Position numbers and translations under genes: made by a program. From Brachycybe producta (Eukaryota > Arthropoda > Diplopoda > Playtdesmida > Andrognathidae), in assembly GCA_036925085.1 (NCBI GenBank), contig JAUPFP010000066.1, positions 186,001 to 250,000 on the forward strand: a stretch of DNA of 64,000 nucleotides, given 5' to 3'. Below, piece after piece: positions 51,654 to 62,825 of this stretch (within the stretch, counting starts at the first letter, position 1; each line of letters opens with the position of its first letter). The notes beneath the pieces are model-generated. The model was not told the DNA's origin. It did no database searches and saw only the letters and a list, made by a program, of their open reading frames with translations.

Positions 51654-51674
51654 AAATGGTGGAGGTGCGGGGTA
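51654..51674 (+). other. AAA plus retained primer-binding-site copy beyond the 3' LTR
   Basis: After GTTACA the sequence continues AAA-TGGTGGAGGTGCGGGGTA exactly as after the 5' LTR, then diverges (TAAGG against CCTCA). The 18 bases equal the part of a tRNA copied up to the modified A58. A normal insertion would end at the LTR. Confidence 0.8.
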
Positions 51675-51681
51675 TAAGGCT

Positions 51682-51878
51682 ATGTTACTGTCAATCTGTG
51701 GAGTCAGTCGATCTGCAGATTACCTAGTCGATCTGCAAAACCACCAAGCTGCTTGTGAATCTGCAAAATTCAATACATTTTAGGTGTTGAATTTTGCAGA
51801 TTCACTAGCAGGTGGGTGGTTTTGCAGATCGATTAGGCAATCTGCAAATTGACTGATTCCGCAGATTCACAGTAATAT
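51682..51878. repeat. Family M palindromic MITE, copy 3
   Basis: ATGTTACTGTCAATCTGTGG to CGCAGATTCACAGTAATAT with mirrored interior (GATCTGCAAAACCACC, GGTGGTTTTGCAGATC). It lies 7 bp from the LTR element. Confidence 0.85.
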
Positions 51879-51908
51879 TGATCAGTAATATCTGCTCGAG
51901 CAACTGTT

Positions 51909-52101
51909 ATATCAAAAGTAACATCTAACATCATAGATTTCAACTGTTACAGCAAAAGTTGCAATTGTTACAGTACAGGTTGCAATTGTTAATATTACAG
52001 CAAAGGTTGCAACTCTTGCAGCAAAGGTTGCAACTCTTGCAGCACAGGTTGCAACTCCTACAGCAGAGGTTGCATTTGTTAGAGCAGAAGTTGATACTGT
52101 T
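51909..52101. repeat. Diverged edge of the 21-bp satellite, with a larger duplicated block
   Basis: A block of roughly 75-80 bp (AAAAGTAACATCTAACATCA, then TAGATTTCA and AAAAGTTGCAATTGTTACAG) occurs at about 51913 and again at about 52107, 190 bp apart. Between them are irregular units such as GCAGCAAAGGTTGCAACTCT. Confidence 0.8.
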
Positions 52102-52995
52102 ATGTCAAAAGTAACATCTAACATCATAGATTTCAGCTGTTGCAACAAAAGTTGCAATTGTTACAGCACTAGTTGCAATTGTTATAACACAGGTTGCAAT
52201 TGTTATAACACAGGTTGCAATTGTTATAACACAGGTTGCAACTGTTATAACACAGGTTGCAACTGTTATAACACAGGTTGCAACTGTTATAACACAGGTT
52301 GCAACTGTTATAACACAGGTTGCAACTGTTATAACACAGGTTGCAACTGTTATAACACAGGTTGCAACTGTTATAACACAGGTTGCAACTGTTATAACAC
52401 AGGTTGCAACTGTTATAACACAGGTTGCAACTGTTATAACACAGGTTGCAACTGTTATAACACAGGTTGCAACTGTTATAACACAGGCTGCAACTGTTAT
52501 AACACAGGTTGCAACTGTTATAACACAGGTTGCAACTGTTATAACACAGGTTGCAACTGTTATAAAACAGGTTGCAACTGTCATAACACAGGTTGCAACT
52601 GTCATAACACAGGTTGCAACTGTTATAACACAGGTTGCAACTGTCATAACACAGGTTGCAACTGTTATAACACAGGTTGCCACTGTTATAACACAAGTTG
52701 CCATTGTTATAACACAGGTTGCCATTGTTATAACACAGGTTGCCATTGTTATAACACAGGTTGCGATTGTTATAACACAGGTTGCGATTGTTGCAGCACT
52801 GGTTGCGATTGTTGCAGCACTGGTTGCGATTGTTGCAGCACTGGTTGCGATTGTTGCAGCACTGGTTGCGATTGTTGCAGCACTGGTTGCGATTGTTGCA
52901 GCACAGGTTGCGATTGTTGCAGCACAGGTTGCGATTGTTGCAGCACAGGTTGCGATTGTTATAGCACAGATTGCAACTGTTGCAACACAGGCTGT
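52102..52995. repeat. 21-bp satellite, about 40 copies
   Basis: Unit TTGCAACTGTTATAACACAG plus one G. The central block is nearly homogeneous; from about 52780 a variant with GATTGTTGCAGCACTGG takes over. Because 21 is a multiple of 3 and the unit has no stop in several frames, both strands show long frames: plus 334 codons of CNCYNTG heptads, minus 213 and 175 codons. I judge these to be by-products, since both strands are open and the changes do not protect one frame. Confidence 0.93.
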
Positions 52996-54390
52996 TTCAG
53001 TGCTAAGTTACAATGTTATTTATTGCCAAAGGTATGGATACTCTCAAAGCATAAGTTATTATTGTTCTTAAATAACCATTTTGCTATTGTCACATATATG
53101 GCGTAAAGGTGAATTACCATTTGTATTACCAGATTTCTATGATACAATCATTCTAATAGCAAAATGCCTTGCCATTGTAATATTACTGTATATTTTTTTA
53201 ATTTTTACAAATTTTCTTTGTAAACAATTTGTTAAATATCAAGGACTTTATAAAGCTGTGGAGCAGATACAAAATGATTGCTCTATTTTGTTTATCTTAT
53301 TTATTTTAGGAATCTAATCTATTTAAATTTGCATAACTGTTCTAAATCCGGGTTTTGGCTTGCCGTTTTTTTTATTCTCACAACGTTGTGAACAAAAATG
53401 TAGAATAAGCGGAGGAGGAGGAGGACTGAGGAAGGTCCCTTAAAATGTTGTAATAGTAAAAATGTGACAAAAGGGAGGGGAAGTTGTAATGAGTTGAGGT
53501 TTTTGATTGAGAGAATGGGACCTTTTTTTTTTTTTTTGAATGGAGGAACAAAAGAGTTGAATATTGGAAAGGGGGGGGGGGGGGGTGAGGGTAAATGTGG
53601 GTGGGGGTGGTGAACTTTTGGTGTCAAAAGGGTTATTCAAAAGTCAGAAAAGAACAATAGAATGGTTTAATGGGTGGCAAAAAAAGGGATACATGAAATG
53701 AGTTAGGTGAATGTAATAGAAATGAAAAAGGGGGTGTTAGAGGTTTTTTAAGGGGGGGGGGGTGGTTTGGGAGAGGTAGGTAAACTTATATGAGGAGAGG
53801 AGGTGGGAAGGAGGAGTGTCTTTGGTTGAAAGTGTGGGTGGGTTAAAAACGAAACAAAAGCGAAATGCAAATTAGCCATTAAAAGACACACGCGACTAAA
53901 AATAGAAAAATTGTATCTGCTATTGTGTTCTTATTTTTTGGTAACCATTTTGAAAAACGTTTACAACGTTATTCAAAACTAAATGGCTTCTTTATTTTTT
54001 TATTATTAGTTGTCTCTCTAATTATTACTTGTTGTAATGAATCGTTTCTACTTTTGTCAGCAAATATAGTGGGGTGGTGCAGGTAAACCGGTTTAAAAAA
54101 AATTTTAAGTGGTTAAAAACAAGTTTAAAGAATATTTTAGAAACTAAAAAAACCTACCATATTTAAAATTAAAATGTTATTTTAAAGTTGTTAAATTTTA
54201 AAAATAACGACATAAAAAAGTCGTTTTTCTTTTCCCTGTCCAAAATTTTAAGTTTTATTTTCAAAAAAATGCTTAGTCTTATTTTTAAATAATTCTAGTT
54301 TGACATCTAGCATGTGGACTCTAGCCTCAAGTCAGGTTTTTTATACTGAAAAAAAATATCTCTGATGATTTAGAGCCATATTGTTAATGG
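52996..54390. other. No gene seen; G-rich and AT-rich simple sequence
   Basis: G-runs near 53571-53586 and 53751-53761, a GGA tract near 53409-53425, and a T run near 53521-53537. The ORF of 53081-53317 is hydrophobic but has no supporting context. Confidence 0.45.
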
Positions 54391-54395
54391 GATAT

Positions 54396-54536
54396 AGACG
54401 ATTGCCCTAAAACCATTTGCTCTAAAAGGACAGTTTTACCCCTTTAGGGAAAATGGTTTTAGTGCAAATGTGTCTTTAGGGCAAATGTTTTGTTTAGGGT
54501 AAATGGCTTTAGGGCAAGTGTCTTTATGGCGAATGT
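54396..54536. repeat. Foldback made of TTAGGGCAAATG words
   Basis: GCCCTAAAACCATTTGCTCT on the left, then GGAAAATGGTTTTAGTGCAA, TTTAGGGCAAATGT, TTTAGGGTAAATGG and TTTAGGGCAAGTGT. The same design as 27578-27882 with a different word. Confidence 0.7.
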
Positions 54537-54721
54537 CACACACCCCGATAGTTTTTACAAACTATCGATTGTTCTACCGGTTGCTCAACCAGTCGATAGT
54601 TTGTGAATATCGAATAGTCAACTACTGCGATAGTATTTCCTATCGATATCGGTATCGTATAATTACTATATGTTGTTAACAATCAACTGAATTTTTAAAT
54701 GGGGTGGCATTTTTTAATAGC
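54537..54721. other. No gene seen; small ATCGATA palindromes
   Basis: AACTATCGATTG, CAGTCGATAGTTTG and CTATCGATATCGGTATCG make this stretch rich in ATCGAT words. Confidence 0.4.
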
Positions 54722-54910
54722 TAAGACTTTGTTTCCATTGGGGTTAAAATTTGAACCTTTTGAAAATTTCAACTGGTGAAAAATTGAACGTATACGTGGC
54801 CTTTTGCCTATGATAGTGAATGGGCGGGAGACGCCACGTTTGTTCCATTTTTCACTAGTTGAAATTTTCAAAAAAGTTCAAATTTTCACCCCAATGGAAA
54901 CAAGGCCTAA
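54722..54910. repeat. Foldback element, about 190 bp
   Basis: TTTGTTTCCATTGGGGTTAA and GAAAATTTCAACTGGTGAAA on the left are mirrored by TTTCACTAGTTGAAATTTTC and TTCACCCCAATGGAAACAAG on the right. Even the inner ACGTGGC and GCCACGT pair. Confidence 0.85.
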
Positions 54911-55778
54911 CATTAATTTAATTTTAAGCTGGTTTATCTGCGCCACTCTCTTTATACTTTTAAGTAATAGTTCGTTTCTGAGACATACTTATGTGTGCTG
55001 TTGGTGTTAATGTGAGGAGGTGGAAAAATATTTCTTTGTTATAAAAGTTCTTCTATAAATCTGTTTCTTTGTGTTGTTGCTGCTGTTTCTATACTGTAAA
55101 TTCATGGGAAGGAAAAAAAGGGTTAATAGCAGAACTCTTACTTTTTGCTTTAGTAAAATGGTTGTTAGTTTATTCAGGCATAAAAGTGTAAAATTGCATT
55201 TCTCTTTCTCTTTTTTTTTTCTTTTTCTGCATAAAAATTGCCCCCAAAAAGAGTCAAATGTTGGCACACTTGTGACATTTTTACAGTAAATCTACAACTG
55301 TGCCCATTCATTGGTCCGGAAGTTGCGCTCGTTCGAAATTAGGCATTTTTATGAAATAAATTTTCAATGTGAACGTGGTTACAGGAGAAAAACGGAGAGA
55401 AAAAAAAGTCATGCATTAAAATCGTTTAAAGCTTTTAAATTACTTTGAAGGGAAATTGTTTTATGCGTATACAGAATTCCTCCCCCCCCCCCTAAAAAAG
55501 GAGAGAAATGGAGTTTTTTTTGGTTCAGTTCATTGAAATCTTTAATTGATTCACAAAACTCTTAAAGAAAACTTGATTTATTATTTGTTTTATTGACTAT
55601 GACTAGACCTTGTGAAAAGTCTTGAAAAAAGAATTTGTTAGATTTCTTATGAGAGAGAGAGAGTGAGAGAGAGAGATAACAAAATTAGTTGCATACTAGA
55701 ATGGTATAAATTAAAGCCGCTAATATAGACCAAGCTCGTGAGCCGTTCTAGAACAGTTCGCGAACAGATACAGAACCC
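54911..55778. other. No gene seen
   Basis: AT-rich; a C-run near 55483-55492 and a GA tract near 55651-55675. Confidence 0.45.
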
Positions 55779-55786
55779 GATTTTAG

Positions 55787-55993
55787 AACAGGCAATTAGA
55801 AATCGGGACATACAGAAGTGGGCTCCGCCATTTTTATGACGACCGACAATTTCTAATTGTTTTGTTGAGTGGTTCGACGTTGAAAAAGGCGGAGCATGTG
55901 AGGTCAGACTACATAACCAACCAATTAGAAGTTGCCGGTCGTCATAAAAAGGGCGGAGCCAACTTCTGTATGTCCCGATTTCTAATTGCCTGT
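55787..55993. repeat. Family A hAT-like MITE, copy 4
   Basis: Starts AACAGGCAATTAGAAATCGG and ends CGATTTCTAATTGCCTGT. GATTTTAG flanks both sides (55779-55786 and 55994-56001), a perfect 8-bp target duplication. It interrupts an older GTTCTAGAACAG-rich sequence. Confidence 0.92.
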
Positions 55994-56001
55994 GATTTTA
56001 G

Positions 56002-56640
56002 ACGGGAGCTTGGGGCAGTTCTCGAACATCTGCCAACCAGAGAACCCGGTCTAGACGTAGAGGTGGCAACGGGTAGAACTGTACCGTTTCTACTCGGTTC
56101 AGAACTGGTTTAGTCGGTTCCTGGTTCGCGATTTTTTTTTTTTCGAAACCGGTTCTGATCAGTTTTCTTGATCTTGACAAACCAGTTCAAACCGGTTCCC
56201 AATATGCATTAGTTGATTTGCGCTGCACATTAATGTGGTAATGTGGGCCCGCAGTTCTTTAGACCACTGTCTTGGTATAAATAAACGCTTGTACCGAAAA
56301 ACGTATTTTTTTAATATTTATTTACTTGTTTCATAATTTTAGTAGTTTGATTTTGATAATTTAATGTTTATAAATTGCTTTTTTTTTTTGTATTTACAGA
56401 TATCTCAAGAATGAACTTTTATTTTGAAGTTCCTCAAATTTTATTTTATTTGATCTTCTGACGTTTCTTGAAAATAATTTCGAATCATTCGTTCATTAAT
56501 CATGCGACTGATCTAATCATGGACAAGAAAGTTTATTTCAACTTTTGAGCCCCATTGAGAGAAAGAGAGAGGAGAGAAAGAAAGAAAGAAAGAGAAGAAA
56601 AGACAAAAGAAAAAGGAGGTGTGAATGAGTTTGTGGACAG
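56002..56640. other. No gene seen; GAACC/GGTTC-rich repeat, GA tract
   Basis: 56020-56200 repeats GGTTCAGAACTGG, CGAAACCGGTTCTG and AAACCGGTTCCC on both strands, probably an old foldback split by the family A MITE. GAGAGAAAGAAAG lies near 56558-56600. Confidence 0.45.
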
Positions 56641-56771
56641 AATGATGCTTCAGAGAAAGCAACCCCTGAGAATGAGGCACTCCTGCAAAGCATCAAAGCT
56701 TTGCAAATGTTTCTACCTCTCAGGGTTACTATTGCTCAGTATATGGAGGCCAATGGAAGCACTAGAATTAG
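56641..56771 (+). CDS. Candidate internal exon of an unknown host gene
   Basis: An AG precedes 56641 and a consensus donor GTAAGT follows at 56772. The frame from 56641 reads NDASEKATPENEALLQSIKA, then LQMFLPLRVTIAQYMEANGS and TRI plus a split codon. It has normal protein composition and no repeat content, and the GC content is higher than around it. Against it: the upstream side is purine-rich with no pyrimidine tract, a stop lies in frame at 56626-56628, and no partner exon was found. I recognise no family. It could also be a fragment of an old mobile element gene. Confidence 0.35.
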
Positions 56772-56777
56772 GTAAGT

Positions 56778-57245
56778 TTTTTTGTTTTGTTTTTGGTTAT
56801 TTCTAGTCTTGTTGTTTTTTTTTATTACTATTTTCATTGAAATGGAAAAGAAAAATATCGATTTATTATGTGCTATAAACATAAAAGTGATGTTTTATGA
56901 GTATGTTATATATATACTAGAATAAGCAGAAGTAGAATGTACAATGTTTTCTAGATAATTATAATATGTAGCTCACTAGTGACCAATTAGAAAAGAAAAA
57001 GTACAGGACACTGACCACAGGAAACTGCAAAGGAGAGAGTTTCCACACTAATGTTATGGGGTGAACCTTTCTCTAACCTTTTCTGGTTAAAGGGCCGCAT
57101 TTTCGTTTGTATTGTGCAATGCTAACAAATTGAGAAAAATATGCAAATTGCATGAAAACAGTAGAATAAGAATGTTGTTGACGTCATTAATGGAGAGTCT
57201 CATTAAGTCAGAAAAAAAATGACCACTCTCTTGAAAGAGAGAGAG

Positions 57246-57281
<36 letters not shown>

Positions 57282-57594
57282 ATAGAAAGAGACAGATACA
57301 GAGGAAGAGAGAAGCTTTTGTTGGCTCGTGAGCCACACTTTGAGCATCTTCTCTCGTGGGAATCATTATGAAGCAATGCATTTATGAAGACTTAATTGTT
57401 GTTTCTAATAATGGATTTGAATATTTGCGCATGCGCACATTGTCATGCATACACTAAGGTATTGATAATATATTACAGTATTAATATATGCTTCTTCGTA
57501 AATAATAATTTCTTGCAACATTTTTGGATTATTATTAGTAATGTTCTCTTTAACATTTCAGAAAAAAAGTTTTTTGAGTTTTATGTCGGGAAAA

Positions 57595-57629
<35 letters not shown>

Positions 57630-57650
57630 TTCTCTCTCTCTCTCTCTCTT

Positions 57651-57687
<37 letters not shown>

Positions 57688-58154
57688 CTCTCTTTCTCTC
57701 ACTCTTTTTCTCTCTTTCTCTCTCTTTCTCTCACTCTTTTTCTCTCTTTCTCTCACTCTTTTTCTTTCTCTTTCTCGTTTTCCTTCTCTTTCTCTGTCTC
57801 CTCTCTTTCTCGTTTTCCTTCTCTCTCTTCCTCTCTTTCGCCCTTTCTCCTTCTCTCTCTCTCTCTCTCTCGCTCTCTATCTTTCTCTCTATCTTTCTCT
57901 ATGAGAGTTTCATCATTGTTAGTAATATCTAAGCTCATAAATTTAAAATAAATTAAATTTAGTATTCCTTCATGATTTATCAAGAAAATTGTGTGCCTTT
58001 TCTTTTAAAAAATACGGCGGATTTTTTTCATAGGAATTTGCATACAATTTACATATTAATTTATTTATGAAAGATTTAAAAGCAGTCTATCTGTATGATG
58101 GATTGTTTTATAAATTATGAAAATAGGTATTTTTTTACATTTGCTCTTTTTTAA
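56778..58154. other. No gene seen; long GA and CT tracts
   Basis: GA-rich DNA at about 57233-57312 and CT-rich DNA at about 57594-57900. The 178- and 136-codon frames of serine, leucine and phenylalanine are products of the CT tract. Confidence 0.6.
57594..57900. repeat. (CT)n-rich tract, about 300 bp
   Basis: CTCTCTCT with regular TTTCT interruptions, almost purely pyrimidine on the plus strand. Such tracts can form triplex DNA. Confidence 0.9.
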
Positions 58155-58870
58155 GTGTTTTTTTGTGCGTGCGTGTAATATTTGTGTGTTTCATACACAA
58201 ATATTACACGCACGCCCAAAAAAACACGCTTCTATAACACAGACAAACCTGTGCATTACACGTGTTTTGTATGCGTCGTTTGTCTTATTTGACAATGTAT
58301 ATGTTACTGTCAATCTGCGGAATCAGGCAATCTGCAAAACCACCAAACTGCTAGTGAATCTGCAAAATTAGACTGAGGCAGATACACCGCAGTTATAGGC
58401 GTGTGGCTCTCATGATTTAACACAGGCAAACACGCGTAAAATACGCGTGTTTGTCTGGTTGATGAGAGACGCGCGTGTGTATTTGTTTCAAATTCGCGTG
58501 CATGCACGTGTGTTTTCTATGTCTTTCCATTTTTTTAAAAAAAAGTACTGAAACACAAGCTGAGTGTATGTCCGTGCGCGCGTGTATGCGTGTTTCGTGA
58601 ATGACACAGAGAGACACGTGTGAAATACTTGTCTTTTATGTGTTATGTCTGGTTGATGTTAAATGGGCACGTGTTTCAGAGGCTTTTGAACGGTGTGTTC
58701 TGTGTCTGTCTACGTTTTTTTTGTGTGCGTGTGTCTGTTTGTATCTGGCATTATTTTCTTGTGTCTCTTATAAATTGCACGCACGCGCGCGCGTGTGTAT
58801 GTATGGTCTTTAGACTTTCTATTTTCGTTTTGTGTTAAATGTGCGTGACTTGTAATCACGTGTCACAGAA
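58155..58870. repeat. CACGCG/CGTGTG-rich region with a strong hairpin
   Basis: At about 58155-58231 GCGTGCGTGTAATATTTGTG and CACAAATATTACACGCACGC form a stem, extended outward by GTGTTTTTTTG and CAAAAAAACAC. Further on CACGCGT, CGCGCGTGTG and GCACGCGCGCGCGTGTGT recur. A truncated family M MITE sits at 58301-58370. Confidence 0.75.
58301..58370. repeat. Family M MITE, left third only
   Basis: ATGTTACTGTCAATCTGCGG to GTGAATCTGCAAAATTA, then unrelated sequence. Confidence 0.8.
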
Positions 58871-59093
58871 TGTGTGTTTGAGCTTTTGGTGTCCATTGTT
58901 GAATATGAAGAAGAAGAAGAAAGAAAAGGGTTTTATATGTAGTAGAAAAACAAGCACTTCAGAAATGGCAGCTAGATTCTCTCAGATTTCTAGCAGAAAT
59001 TGCTATGGCTTTGATCTCCTGCAGCAGCGTTCATTACAGAACGCTGTCATATAACAGTAAATTGACATATCTAGCTCATAACTTTATGACTAA
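58871..59093. other. Spacer, no feature seen
   Basis: Contains a short (GAA)n tract near 58909-58925. GCAGCAGCGTTCATTACAGA near 59021 looks exon-like in composition, but no frame or splice pair could be supported. Confidence 0.35.
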
Positions 59094-59398
59094 GGCTCTG
59101 ATTTTTATGCAATTATTATCAAGTAAATGTTTCTCAGTCTGTGGCGCAAGAGCCAATTTTGAAGTAATCATCACCATTAGAGCAACTATACAATTGTGTT
59201 TTTTCTAATCAAAAAGACTGATTAAAGGCTAGATGTCTGCTTACTATCAGTTGTCAACTAGAATTCTAGCCTCTAATCAAGCGCGATTGCAGTTGCTCTA
59301 ATGATGATGATGATGATGATGATTACTACACAATTGACTCTTTGGCCACAAATTGAGAATCATTTGCTTTAATATTGCATAAAAATATGAGCTCTATT
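59094..59398. repeat. Family III foldback, copy 6
   Basis: AAGGCTCTGATTTTTATGCA at the left is mirrored by TGCATAAAAATATGAGCTCT at the right. It contains the (GAT)n tract (59302-59322) and GATTAAAGGCTAGATGTCTG mirrored by CTAGCCTCTAATC. Confidence 0.82.
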
Positions 59399-59493
59399 TG
59401 TGACAATCGCAAAAACAAAATTTGCATCATTTTATGACAATTTCTATCATATCTTTATGATTACTATTGACTAGCATAATGCGTAATGTGACA
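59399..59493. other. Spacer, no feature seen
   Basis: Short AT-rich DNA. Confidence 0.4.
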
Positions 59494-59917
59494 TTGGTAG
59501 GAAAATAATTGCGTTTTTTTTGTTTTCTCAGCTAATAACGAAATTTATGAATTAATAATTTAACTTCATTAATCGAAATAAGCGCCATTAAAATTGACAC
59601 CTTTTTGCCAATTAATCGCAAGTTTATTTATTCCCGTGGTGTAAAATTTCCGGCGTCCTGGAGTTGATAAAATGTCGAAATGCATTTTTGGCAGCAGCTA
59701 TACGTTTTTGAAGATATTTGTTTATTTTACATTTTCAATTCAATCGCATGAATTGAAACACAATTAATTATAAAACCAAAGTTAATATTACTCAAATACA
59801 GACCGCAAAATACACTTTCAAATGATCTTAACACAAACACACTGTAATTACACTTATATTGAAAACAATTGAGTTTCAATTGCAGTAAACAAAAAACCGT
59901 AATTATTTTCCTACCAA
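59494..59917. repeat. Foldback element, about 420 bp
   Basis: TTGGTAGGAAAATAATTGCG at the left is mirrored, with few changes, by CGTAATTATTTTCCTACCAA at the right; the next bases (TTTTTTTTGTTTTC and GTAAACAAAAAA) also pair. Confidence 0.78.
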
Positions 59918-60821
59918 CCTAATAAAAAATATATTCAGACTTAACATCCTAAGATGTGATTTTCATATTTTCATGATGTGCTCCTTTGTTTTCAGCTAGA
60001 ATCGTTAGTGGTTCACTCACTACAGCGACCAAGATAGTTTTTAAATAGTCTTTTAAATTGGTTGCCCTGAGGAGGAGGAGGAGCCAAGGAGGATCATTAA
60101 GTCTCCAGCGAGCGGAGCGAATTGCGATATCATGATCAATAGAATCTTGCAGCTAGAAGTCGCTATTTAAAAAAAAATGCCTGAAATTTTCTAGTTCAAA
60201 ACACAGTCCTGAAAGCTGTAGCTATTTTCCTGCAGAATTCTGTGTGCTCAATATAGCTACCTTCTTTTTTTGAAGAGCTATATTTTCTTTTACATTTATA
60301 ATCTACTATTGAAAAAAGGGTGGGGGGGGGCTTTTACTTTAAGAGTAGAAACCATGAGCCACATTTTGAAAAGAAATTTCATTGCTTTTGAGTATCAGAT
60401 TGATATTGGATAGCAAATTGATTTATTGTGATCATTTTGATGACCCGTTTCACTATTTCCTATTCAATCCCTCTCCCCCCCCCCCACCTTAAAAACACAC
60501 ACACAGTGTGAAACAAACACACTGAGAAAAGAGTGAACACAAGCACACTACACAGTCTACCCTCAAAAACTACACTAGGCCTAGTTTTGACGTTCAACCC
60601 TCCTCCTAGTCCAACCTTGTGTATATTTCAAATTACTCACACCACTCCCCTAGGATTCATCTCCCCTTAATCCACCTCTCACTCTCTCTCCCCCTTCAGA
60701 ATCATATATATTCAGCTGAGCTTTGGACCATCATTTCTCAAGAGAGAGAGAGAGAGGTCAGCAGCATCAGCTGGGTTTTTTTTGTGTGCTGTGTGGTGGT
60801 AGTAGTTGTCCACTACGGAGC
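59918..60821. other. No gene seen
   Basis: Mixed simple sequence: GGAGGAGGAGGAG near 60072, G-run near 60319-60326, C-run near 60474-60485, ACACAC near 60495 and GA near 60741. Confidence 0.45.
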
Positions 60822-61190
60822 CCTGTAAAGGACATGCGAGATTTTTTTTGAAATCTCGACATGTCGACTTTATTCGTGACATGTTGACTTTTTATAAAAC
60901 TCGACATGTCCACTTTATTCTCGACATGTCGACTTTTAATCTCTTTTATTCGACCATGTTAACTATGCCATGTTGCGCGCACCATACTCTTAATAAATTA
61001 AATTATTTATGCTACAAGAGGGCGCTTGCAATAATTTGATTATTAGAGTATGGTGCGCGCAACATGGCATAACTGACATAACCGAATAGAAGAGATTAAA
61101 AGTCGACATGTCGAGATTCTGGAAAAAATCGACATGTCGAGATTAATTTTTTTTTTTTTTTTGCAAAAGACCTCTGCAGGGCTCCGTAGT
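60822..61190. repeat. Foldback (family IX), copy 2, complete
   Basis: Ends ACTACGGAGCCCTG and CAGGGCTCCGTAGT are a perfect 14-bp inverted repeat. The subterminal left arm has four spaced copies of a CTCGACATGTCGACTTTAT-like 20-mer; the right arm has two. The inner arms GTTAACTATGCCATGTTGCG and CGCAACATGGCATAACTGAC pair. No target duplication is obvious. Confidence 0.85.
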
Positions 61191-62825
61191 CCACTGAGAT
61201 GGTGTGACCATCTAGTATTTTCTTGTGTGTGTGGTATATAGCTAGTGAGGCATATATATATTAGGATGAATGCATTGACCACATACAGTACATACAAACT
61301 TCCTATGACTTTCATTCTCCCCCATCTTTATTTTTACTTTGTATATTAAACCCTGAAGCTATTGACCAATCCAACCCAATCAATTGCATATATGTGTAGC
61401 CTGAAGAAGAAAAATAAAATACGTGGGTGGTATAAGACCGCGTGGACGTTATTCTTAACATTATATAAAGGAGGGGAGGAGGAGGCTAACACATAAGTCT
61501 AGTCCAAGTGTAATTGAATTTTCAAATCGTTGGTTCAGAGTCTCTTAATTCAATTGCATGCAAGAGTCCCTTTTTTCTTCTTCGAATATAGAAAGGCTCA
61601 GGTCCTTCCCTCTCAACCCCCTTATGTGTTGTTGGGTAAACCTTTACAGGCTTTTCAGAAGAAGAAAAAAAGATTGTACAGTATTTATAGACTTCTGTAT
61701 AGTTAAAGATTAATCCGAGCCCTGTTTGAATGAAATCCACTTAAAAATGAGAGTCTTAGAAGAGGTTATTGGTTGTATTGAGGGTTAGCTAGAAAGCATG
61801 ACATGGTCATGGTACCACACAGCTTGTTGGGTTTCCACGATCTTTGAAGCCTGGGCTGGAGAGAGAGGGGGGGGGGAGGGAGGGAGGGAGGGGATGGATG
61901 TCCTCTTCTTTTACCCCTGTCCATCCAACTCCCCCCTTTTCCTCATTGACAGTTGAATGATTCAGAGAGTTATAAATACAATAGATTCATCTGAATCCTC
62001 TTGTGGGTGCATCTGACCATTGATGCCCTCCGGTTCTAACATATGAAACTGTCATTCTGGTGTTTTTTTAAACATGCTTGGATGGTAGGATGTTGGCTCT
62101 GGTGGACAGCTAGTTGTATTGCCAATTTGCCACTGGTTATAAGTTCGGGGCAACATTTTTTTCATATCCAGTGATTGACCCCCCTTTTTGCAGCTCTAGT
62201 TGCATTCAAATGCAATTGTTTTCCTAACTGAGGAGTTGCTGCTTCACACGGAACACTTTGTGTCGCCACAAACAGTGTTCGTTTTTTAAGCAGAGAATTG
62301 ATTACGTATGGAGGTTTTTCTCTGCAGTGTGTTGATGAGTGTTCGAGTGTAGCTACTAGAGGCCAACACCGCCTGTTTGTGTATGGTGACCAAGGTCACT
62401 AAATTGGAATGCAATGACAACTTTTAGCAATTAGCATTATCACCAACTATTCTAGTTTCTAAAACACTATGGATTTTTTCGTAGTGTTTCTGCTGAAAAA
62501 CGGTCGTGGGTGGGGAAGGGGGGTGTGGAAGATACCTATAGAACTTAATAGCAGCACAGGCACACGCCATCTAGGTGGTCAAAAACAAAATAAATATGTA
62601 GAAAGCCACCTTAAGTGGTGTCCTCAGTGCTAATAGGAGAGTATACAACTGATTCTCAGTAAACTGGAAAATAAAACAATACTATATCCAATTCAATTCA
62701 ACTCAGTACACCTGCAATCAACTTAAAAGCCATGTGGCAGGAAGGGGGGGTGAGAGATTGCTCCCAATCACAAATGATTGTCATTCAGGTAAAACAAGAC
62801 ATCATTGTTAAATTGAACTCGTCTT
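61191..62825. other. No gene seen
   Basis: Simple repeats (G-run and GGGA tract near 61867-61893, C-runs near 61931). Short frames only (72 codons at 61522-61740). Confidence 0.45.

Larger units (their letters stand above)
42076..51674 (+). mobile_element. Complete Ty3/gypsy-type LTR retrotransposon with an extra C-terminal coding region
   Basis: 901-bp LTRs (TGTAAC...GTTACA) at both ends, a CCHC gag, a -1 frameshift signal, and a single pol frame in the order protease, reverse transcriptase, RNase H, integrase, which is the Ty3/gypsy order. All frames are open and the LTRs appear identical by eye, so this copy is probably recent and possibly active. The copy extends 21 bases past the 3' LTR through the primer-binding site. 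I see no clear target duplication: the left flank ends GGCCTAT and the right flank begins TAAGGCTAT. Confidence 0.95.

Noticed and set aside
51654-51674. Truncated second element in tandem (LTR-internal-LTR-internal)
   Set aside because: Possible, but the match stops exactly at 18 primer-site bases, which fits strong-stop DNA better.
52102-53106. 334-codon Cys-rich open frame (and 213/175-codon frames on the other strand)
   Set aside because: All are consequences of a stop-free 21-bp tandem repeat; both strands are open.
57396-57951. Ser/Leu/Phe-rich frames of 178 and 136 codons, and Arg/Glu-rich ones opposite
   Set aside because: Translations of a CT/GA tract.
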